Translations under genes and position numbers: made by a program
The notes under the pieces: model-generated
The model's database searches: none
What the model saw: only the letters and a program-made list of their open reading frames with translations
What the model was told of the DNA's origin: nothing
NCBI RefSeq assembly: GCF_029223255.1
Contig: NZ_JARHUC010000002.1
Location: 124,001 to 188,000 of the forward strand
Direction: 5' to 3'
From: Albimonas marina
GTDB lineage: Bacteria; Pseudomonadota; Alphaproteobacteria; Rhodobacterales; Rhodobacteraceae
Length of the DNA stretch: 64,000 nt
Shown here: positions 58,604 through 64,000 of the stretch, piece after piece
How the letters are laid out: each line of letters starts with the position of its first letter
How positions within the stretch are numbered: position 1 is the stretch's first letter

Positions 58604-61361
58604 CATCGCCCCCCAGACCGACGAACGCTCCCCGGGGCCGGCGGAGACGCCCCTCCACGCCCTGCCCATCGAGGCGGCGCTGGCGGCGCTGGATGCGCCC
58701 GCCGGGGGATTGAGCGAGGCGGAGGCGGCGCGGCGGCTGGCCCGGCACGGGCCCAACCGGCTGCCCGAGGCGCGCGGGCCCGGTCCGCTGCGGCGCTTCC
58801 TCGCCCAGTTCCAGAACGTGCTGATCTACGTGCTGCTGGCCTCGGCCGCGGTGACGGCGGCGTTGCAGCATTGGGTGGACGCGGGCGTGATCTTGGCGGT
58901 GGTGCTGGCCAACGCCGCCATCGGCTTCGTGCAGGAGGGCCGCGCCGAGCAGGCGATGGCGGCGATCCGGGTGATGCTGGCGCCGCGGGCCTCGGCGATC
59001 CGCGACGGACGGCGGCGGAGCCTGGACGCGGGCGAGCTGGTCCCCGGCGACCTGGTGCTGGTCGAGGCCGGCGACCGCATCCCCGCCGACCTGCGCCTGG
59101 TCGAGGCGCGGGACCTCAAGGTCGAGGAGGCGATCCTGACGGGCGAGTCCCTGCCCGTGCGCAAGTCCCCCGAGCCGGTCGCGCCCGACGCGCCGCTGGG
59201 GGACCGGACCTCGATGCTGTTCAGCGGCACGCTGGCGGCGACGGGGACCGGGCGCGGCGTGGTGACCGCCACGGGGGCCGACACCCAGATCGGGCGGATC
59301 AGCGGGATGCTCTCCTCGGTCGAGGAGCTGGCCACGCCGCTGCTGCGCCAGATGGACGTGTTCGCCCGCTGGCTGACCGCCGTCATCCTCGCGGTCGCGG
59401 CCTGCGTGCTCGCCTGGGGGCTGGCGGCGGGGCGGCTCTCGTTCGGGGAGCTGTTCATGGCGGTCGTCGGCCTCTCGGTCGCGGCGATCCCCGAGGGGCT
59501 GCCGGCGGTGCTGACCATCACGCTCGCGGTGGGGGTGCAGGCGATGGCCCGGCGCAACGCCATCGTGCGCCGCCTGCCCGCGATCGAGACGCTGGGCTCG
59601 GTCTCGGTGATCTGCGCGGACAAGACCGGGACGCTGACGCGCAACGAGATGGCGGCGGTCGCGGTGGTCTCGACCGGCGGCGCCGTCGAGGCCGAGGGCG
59701 AGGGCTATGCGCCGGAGGGCGCGATCCGGGGCGACGGCGCCGATCCCGCGACGCTGGAGGCGTTCGCCCGGGTGGCGGCGCTGTGCAACGACGCGGCGCT
59801 GCATGGGCCCGAGGATGCGGCCGGGGACGGCTCCGGGGACGGGGCGGAGCACGGCTGGCGCATCGAGGGCGACCCGATGGAGGGGGCGCTGCTGACGCTG
59901 GCCGCCCGCATCGCGGGCGAGGGGCCGGCGCCTTTCCGCCGCTGGCGGCGCACCGACGCGATCCCCTTCGACGCGGCGCATCGCTGGATGGCGACGCTCG
60001 ACCATGACCACGAGGGGCGCGCGGCGATCCACGTGAAGGGCGCGCCCGAGGCGGTGCTGGCGCTGTGCGCCGACCAGCGCGCGCCGGACGGGGGGAGCGA
60101 GGCGCTGGACCCCGCCCGCTGGCACGCCGAGGTCGCCGCGATGGCCGCGAAGGGCCAGCGGGTGATCGCGGCGGCCGTGCGCGCCATGCCGCCCGAGCAC
60201 GTGGTGCTCGACCGGCGCGACGTCGAGGGGCGGCTGACCCTGCTGGGCCTGATCGGCCTGGTGGACCCGCCCCGCGCCGCCGCGGCCGAGGCGGTGGCCG
60301 AGTGCCGGCGCGCGGGCATCCGGGTGAAGATGATCACCGGCGACCACGCCGCCACCGCCTGCGCCATCGCCGGGCGGATCGGGCTCGCCTCGCCCGACCG
60401 GGCGCTGACGGGGGCGGAGATCGACGCGATGGACGACGCGGCCCTGGCGCAGGCCGTGCTCGACGTCGACGTCTTCGCCCGCGCCTCCCCCGGCCACAAG
60501 CTGCGGCTGGTCGAGGCGATGCAGGCGCGCGGCCTGACCGTGGCGATGACCGGCGACGGGGTGAACGACGCGCCGGCGCTGAAGCGCGCGGACGTGGGCG
60601 TCGCGATGGGGCTGAAAGGCAGCGCGGCGGCAAGGGAGGCGGCGGAGATCGTGCTCGCCGACGACGACGTCGCCAGCATCGTCGCCGCGGTGCGCGAGGG
60701 GCGCACGGCCTACGACAACATCAAGAAGGTGATCGGCTGGTCGCTCCCCACCAGCGCGGGCGAGGCGATCACCATCGTCGCGGCGCTGTTCGCGGGGCTC
60801 GCCCTGCCGATCACGCCGGTGCAGATCCTGTGGGTGAACCTGATCACCGCCGTCACCCTGGGCCTGGCGCTGGCCTTCGAGCCGACCGAGCGCGGGACGA
60901 TGTCCCGCCCGCCCCGCCCCCGCGACGCGCCCCTGCTGACGGGGGAGCTCTTGTGGCACGTGGCGCTGGTCTCGACCCTGTTCCTGGCGGCGGTCTTCGG
61001 GGTCTACGCCTGGGCGATCGAGGGCGGGCGCGACCCGGCGCTGGCGCGGACGCTGGCGATGAACACCCTGGTGGTGCTGGAGATCTTCCACCTGTTCTTC
61101 ATCCGCAACATTCACGGCGCCTCGCTGACCTGGGCGGCGGCGCGGGGGACGCCGGTGGTCTGGGCCTGCGTGATCGCGGCGACGGCGGCGCAGCTCGCCC
61201 TCACCTACGCCCCGCCCCTCCAGGCGCTGTTCGGAACCCGCGCCGTGCCGCTTGCGGACGGCGCGCTGGTGCTGGCGACGGGCGTGGTCTTCTTCGTCCT
61301 GATCGAGACCGAGAAGCGCATCCGCCTCTCGCTCCGCCGTCGGCGGGCCGGCGCGCGCTGA
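58596..61361 (+). CDS. Cation-transporting P-type ATPase (P2A, Ca2+-ATPase-like)
   Basis: 921 residues. Motifs: actuator TGES in LTGESLPVRK, PEGLPAVLT in helix M4, phosphorylated Asp342 in DKTGTLTRNE, KGAPE in the nucleotide domain, and TGDGVNDAPALK in the P domain. M6 carries NLITAVTLGLAL. The pattern is that of P2A pumps of the PMR1/SERCA group. ATG 58596 with GGAGG upstream. Homologues are known from low-oxygen regulons of other proteobacteria; the ion, perhaps Ca2+ or Mn2+, is not certain. It follows the hydrogenase protease without a gap. Confidence 0.93.
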   Translation: MHDIAPQTDERSPGPAETPLHALPIEAALAALDAPAGGLSEAEAARRLARHGPNRLPEARGPGPLRRFLAQFQNVLIYVLLASAAVTAALQHWVDAGVILAVVLANAAIGFVQEGRAEQAMAAIRVMLAPRASAIRDGRRRSLDAGELVPGDLVLVEAGDRIPADLRLVEARDLKVEEAILTGESLPVRKSPEPVAPDAPLGDRTSMLFSGTLAATGTGRGVVTATGADTQIGRISGMLSSVEELATPLLRQMDVFARWLTAVILAVAACVLAWGLAAGRLSFGELFMAVVGLSVAAIPEGLPAVLTITLAVGVQAMARRNAIVRRLPAIETLGSVSVICADKTGTLTRNEMAAVAVVSTGGAVEAEGEGYAPEGAIRGDGADPATLEAFARVAALCNDAALHGPEDAAGDGSGDGAEHGWRIEGDPMEGALLTLAARIAGEGPAPFRRWRRTDAIPFDAAHRWMATLDHDHEGRAAIHVKGAPEAVLALCADQRAPDGGSEALDPARWHAEVAAMAAKGQRVIAAAVRAMPPEHVVLDRRDVEGRLTLLGLIGLVDPPRAAAAEAVAECRRAGIRVKMITGDHAATACAIAGRIGLASPDRALTGAEIDAMDDAALAQAVLDVDVFARASPGHKLRLVEAMQARGLTVAMTGDGVNDAPALKRADVGVAMGLKGSAAAREAAEIVLADDDVASIVAAVREGRTAYDNIKKVIGWSLPTSAGEAITIVAALFAGLALPITPVQILWVNLITAVTLGLALAFEPTERGTMSRPPRPRDAPLLTGELLWHVALVSTLFLAAVFGVYAWAIEGGRDPALARTLAMNTLVVLEIFHLFFIRNIHGASLTWAAARGTPVVWACVIAATAAQLALTYAPPLQALFGTRAVPLADGALVLATGVVFFVLIETEKRIRLSLRRRRAGAR

Positions 61362-61587
61362 GGGCGACCCTCGCGTGTTCCGCCACCGGATGGCCGGGAT
61401 CGTCCGGCCGCCGATCGCCCGTCGCGTCCTGTCGGCGATGGCCGCGCGACGGGGGCGCCTGGGCGATCCGCGACCATGGCGATTTCGTGATCCGGCCCGC
61501 GCGCCCTTGCCCGCCCCCGGCCCGAGGACGTAACCGGCGCTGCACCCGCCCGGACCGGAGATCGCCGCCCATGGACCGCCCGCCCGC
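61362..61587. other. Intergenic region of 226 bases
   Basis: No gene supported. A short GGCCGG/CCGGCC hairpin lies near 61392-61409, too weak to call a terminator. No FNR-type box was found here, so the following gene may be read through from the hydrogenase operon. Confidence 0.4.
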
Positions 61588-63600
61588 ATGACCGCCTGGA
61601 TCGCGCATCTCGTCCCCTCGCTGGGCGCGCTCGGCGTCTGGGCCTACTGGATCGTGGGGCTGGCGGCGCTGCTCGAGGCGTGGTTCGTCACCGGCGTGCT
61701 GGCGCCGGGGACGCTGGTGGTGGACGCGGGCGGCGCGCTGGCGCGGCTGGGGACGCTGAACCCGGTGGAGCTCGCCTGGTTCGTCGCCGTGGGCGCCGCG
61801 CTGGGCGGGGAGATGGGCTACTGGACCGGCCGGCGGCTGGGCAAGCGGCTGACCGGGCGCTGGGATCCCGCGCGCCTGGGCGCCTACCGCCGGGCCGAGG
61901 CGCTGTTCCGCCGCCACGGGGGCCTGGCGCTGGTGCTGGGGCGGTTCCTGGGCCCGGTCTCGGGCCTCGCGGCGCTCGCCGCGGCGCTGGCGGGGATGGA
62001 GCCGCGGCGCTTCCGGATCTGGAACGCGCTCAGCGCGCTGCCCTACGCGGCGGTGCATGTGGGGCTGGGCTATGCGCTGGGCGACGTGCTGGCGCGGGTC
62101 GGCCCGCAGATGGAGCGCGCGGCGATCCTCGCCGCGGTGGTGCTGGCGGCGCTGGCGCTGATCTGGGCGGTCTCGACCCAGCTGCGCCGCGGCCTGCCGC
62201 TGGCGCTGGCCGCGCTGGGCGCCGCGCGCGACGCGCTGCTGGCGAAGCCCTGGGCGCGACGGCTCGCGGCGGCGCATCCGGGGCTGACGGGGTTCCTCGC
62301 CCGCCGCGTGGCGACCGACCGGTTCGAGGGGCTGGCGCTAACCGCGCTCGCGGCCGTGGCGGTCTACGTGGTGGCGGCCTGGGCGGACTCGGCGCTCGAC
62401 TTCCTGTTCGAGGCGCAGGTGGCCCAGACCGACCTGCGCCTGTCGCGGCTGATCCACGCCTTCTGGAACCCCCAGGCGCTGCACGCCTTCGGACTGGTCA
62501 CGCAGCTGGGCCACTGGACGGTGGTCACGGCGATGCTGGCGGGGGCGACGGCGGCGCTGGCGATCGCGGGGCGGCGCGCCTCGCTGGCGCAGCTGTGGGT
62601 GGCGCTGGCGGGCGAGCTGATCACGGTGCGCCTGCTGAAGAACGCCTTCGACCGGCCGCGGCCGGAGCTGGGCTTCTTCGTCGAGACCTCGGGCAGCTTC
62701 CCCTCGGGCCACGCGACGCTGTCGGTGGCCTTCTGGGGGACGCTGTGCGTGATAGCCTGGCGCGAGCGGGCGCTGGGCCCGACGACGGCGCTGGTGCTGG
62801 GCGCGACGCTGGCCTTCCTGATCGGAGGCAGCCGGATCTACCTGATCGAGCACTATTTGTCCGACGTGGTGAACGGCTGGCTGGTGGGCACGCTGTGGCT
62901 GGTGATCGGGCTGGCGGTGGCCGAGCGGATGCGCGCGGCCGGCCCCGCGCCGCGCCCCTCGCGCCCGCGCCTGCGGGCCGCGGCGCTGGCGGCGGCGGCG
63001 GGGGTCGTCGCGGCGGGCGTGCTGGCGGCGCTGGCCGATCCCCCGCGCGCCGCCGCCCAGGCCGAGGCGCCGCCCGAGATCGTGGACCCGGTCGCGGCGG
63101 CGGGAACCGCGGACCTGCCGCTGGCCGTCGAGTCGCTGGGGGGCGAGGCGCGCGACCCGGTCGCGGCGGTGATCGCGGCGCCCGACCTCGGCCACGTGGT
63201 CGCCCGACTGCGCGCGGCGGGGTGGCGGGAGGCCGAGCAGCCCTCCCCCGCCTCCCTCCTGCGCGGCGCCTGGCACGACCTGACCGAGGCGACCTGGGCG
63301 GACGCGCCGCTGTTCCCCCGCTTCTGGCTGGGCCACCCCCAGGACGCGGGCCTGCGCAGCGCCGACGGCGCGGCCGAGCTGCGCCTGTGGGACAGCGGCG
63401 AGCGCACGCCCGAGGGGGCGCGCCTGATCCTCGCCGCCCCCTCGCCGCCGGGCCGCGACGCGCTGGCCCGGGACATGGCGACGCCGGCCGCGGGATCGGG
63501 CGGCGCGGCGGGGGCGGCGGAGGGCGCCGGGGCGACGGCGCCCTGCCCCGTCGGCATCGCGGTCGCGGACGGCGCGGCCTGCTATATTCCCGCCCCCTGA
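61588..63600 (+). CDS. DedA - PAP2 phosphatase - LssY C-terminal domain fusion membrane protein
   Basis: 670 residues. Residues 1-190 are DedA/SNARE-associated (FVTGVLAPGTLVVDAGG, GRFLGPVSGLAALAAALAGM). Residues about 265-445 are a PAP2 lipid phosphatase with all three motifs: KNAFDRPRP, PSGHAT and SRIYLIEHYLSD. After a linker, residues about 495-620 resemble the LssY C-terminal domain. DedA proteins help flip undecaprenyl phosphate and related lipids, and PAP2 enzymes remove lipid phosphates, so a lipid-carrier recycling role is likely. The last 35 residues are low-complexity with two Cys. It is followed by an MprF-like gene. Confidence 0.92.
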   Translation: MTAWIAHLVPSLGALGVWAYWIVGLAALLEAWFVTGVLAPGTLVVDAGGALARLGTLNPVELAWFVAVGAALGGEMGYWTGRRLGKRLTGRWDPARLGAYRRAEALFRRHGGLALVLGRFLGPVSGLAALAAALAGMEPRRFRIWNALSALPYAAVHVGLGYALGDVLARVGPQMERAAILAAVVLAALALIWAVSTQLRRGLPLALAALGAARDALLAKPWARRLAAAHPGLTGFLARRVATDRFEGLALTALAAVAVYVVAAWADSALDFLFEAQVAQTDLRLSRLIHAFWNPQALHAFGLVTQLGHWTVVTAMLAGATAALAIAGRRASLAQLWVALAGELITVRLLKNAFDRPRPELGFFVETSGSFPSGHATLSVAFWGTLCVIAWRERALGPTTALVLGATLAFLIGGSRIYLIEHYLSDVVNGWLVGTLWLVIGLAVAERMRAAGPAPRPSRPRLRAAALAAAAGVVAAGVLAALADPPRAAAQAEAPPEIVDPVAAAGTADLPLAVESLGGEARDPVAAVIAAPDLGHVVARLRAAGWREAEQPSPASLLRGAWHDLTEATWADAPLFPRFWLGHPQDAGLRSADGAAELRLWDSGERTPEGARLILAAPSPPGRDALARDMATPAAGSGGAAGAAEGAGATAPCPVGIAVADGAACYIPAP

Positions 63601-63714
63601 GCCCGCCCGCGCCGTCCCTCCGGCTTGCCAGCGGCGGGCGCGGCGGGTCATAGGGCGCTCAGGCGGGGCGCGAGGACCGGACCCGGAGGCGCGGACGCGC
63701 GAGGAGGAGACGCG

Positions 63715-64000
63715 GTGAGCGAGGCGAACATCGAAGAGGGAGGCGCGGACCCGGTCTCGTGGCTCGCGCGCCTGCGCATGGCGGCGCCCTACCTCGTCGC
63801 CCTGTTCCTGTTCGGCCTGGGGAGCTTCGCGCTCTACCGCCTGCTGGCCCCCGTCGACATCCACGAGGTGGCGATCCAGGTGCGCGAGACGCCCTGGCGG
63901 ACCATCGCCGCGGCCCTTCTGGCGACGCTGGGGGGATACCTGTGCCTGGCGGCCTACGACTGGTCCGCGCTGCGCCACATCGGCAAGCCGCTGCCGGCGC
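63715..64000 (+). CDS. MprF/YbhN-like membrane protein (partial, 3' end outside window)
   Basis: The first 95 residues only. GTG 63715 follows GAGGAGG. A soluble start VSEANIEEGGADPV is followed by two hydrophobic segments (APYLVALFLFGLGSFALYRLL and TIAAALLATLGGYLCLAAYDWSAL). The second, with the YDWSALRHIGKPLP stretch, is typical of the N-terminal flippase part of phosphatidylglycerol lysyltransferases and UPF0104 proteins. Whether the aminoacyltransferase domain is present lies outside the window. Next to the DedA-PAP2 fusion it suggests membrane-lipid adaptation. Confidence 0.75.
   Translation, partial: MSEANIEEGGADPVSWLARLRMAAPYLVALFLFGLGSFALYRLLAPVDIHEVAIQVRETPWRTIAAALLATLGGYLCLAAYDWSALRHIGKPLPA

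Noticed and set aside
1-64000. tRNA, rRNA, insertion sequences, integrases, prophage
   Set aside because: No cloverleaf T-loop pattern, rRNA stretch, transposase motif or phage gene was found on reading both strands; short or divergent ones could have been missed by eye.

Overview
The window is about 70% GC DNA from an alphaproteobacterium, most likely a marine or saline member of the Rhodobacteraceae/Rhodobacterales. The evidence is the codon use, the abundance of TRAP and ABC solute transporters, FnrL-type boxes, a DUF992 protein and RTX-type exoproteins. The genus cannot be fixed from this sequence. I see no tRNA, rRNA, CRISPR array, insertion sequence, integrase or phage gene. Most genes sit in tight operons with ATGA/GTGA stop-start overlaps.

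Layout. (1) 1-7.1 kb: two minus-strand catabolic operons. One holds a maleate-isomerase-like protein, an isocitrate-lyase/PEP-mutase-family lyase and a maleamate-amidase-like hydrolase (cut by the window edge). The other holds an FAD monooxygenase, a Cys-less Asp/Glu-racemase-fold protein, a GntR/FCD regulator and an SDR. A HutC-type GntR regulator and a small membrane protein lie between them on the plus strand. (2) 7.6-16.1 kb: a TAXI-TRAP transporter, then a complete Opp/Dpp-type ABC transporter. (3) 16.2-24.1 kb: a ribose-type sugar ABC operon. One permease is fused to an SMP-30/strictosidine-synthase-like domain, a second such protein follows, and the operon ends with an ATPase, an SDR and a clear intrinsic terminator. 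(4) 24.2-30.9 kb: a TetR gene that seems to start at CTG, a LysR gene with a palindromic operator, and an acyl-CoA dehydrogenase / SDR / APH-like kinase / acyl-CoA ligase operon resembling 4-hydroxyacyl-CoA (levulinate/ACAD11-type) catabolism. (5) 31.2-40.5 kb: a GNAT and an octaheme cytochrome with a repeat-rich C-terminus, two divergent RTX-like giant proteins, a DUF992 secreted protein and a small unknown. (6) 40.7-44.4 kb: an allantoinase-like deacetylase with a Cys-less hydantoin-racemase homologue, a 164-bp near-perfect palindrome, and a ThDP enzyme. (7) 44.7-64 kb: Nudix, phosphate transporter, DsrE-like protein, then an apparent oxygen-limitation island: CbpA/CbpM, FtsH/PEP synthase, a group-3b-like NiFe hydrogenase with its protease, a P-type cation ATPase, a DedA-PAP2-LssY fusion and the start of an MprF-like protein.

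How it fits together. Three copies of an operator-like sequence, TTGTC-N2-GAC, lie before the HutC-type regulator, before the FAD monooxygenase and, 37-42 kb away, before the ThDP enzyme. This suggests one dispersed regulon. Two FNR-type boxes (TTGAT-N4-GTCAA) plus one weaker box lie before the chaperone pair and between ftsH and the hydrogenase, which supports low-oxygen control of the last region. The least conventional proteins are the 1154-residue LEA-like/18-residue-repeat solenoid, the permease-lactonase fusion, and three Asp/Glu-racemase-fold proteins, two of which lack both catalytic cysteines.
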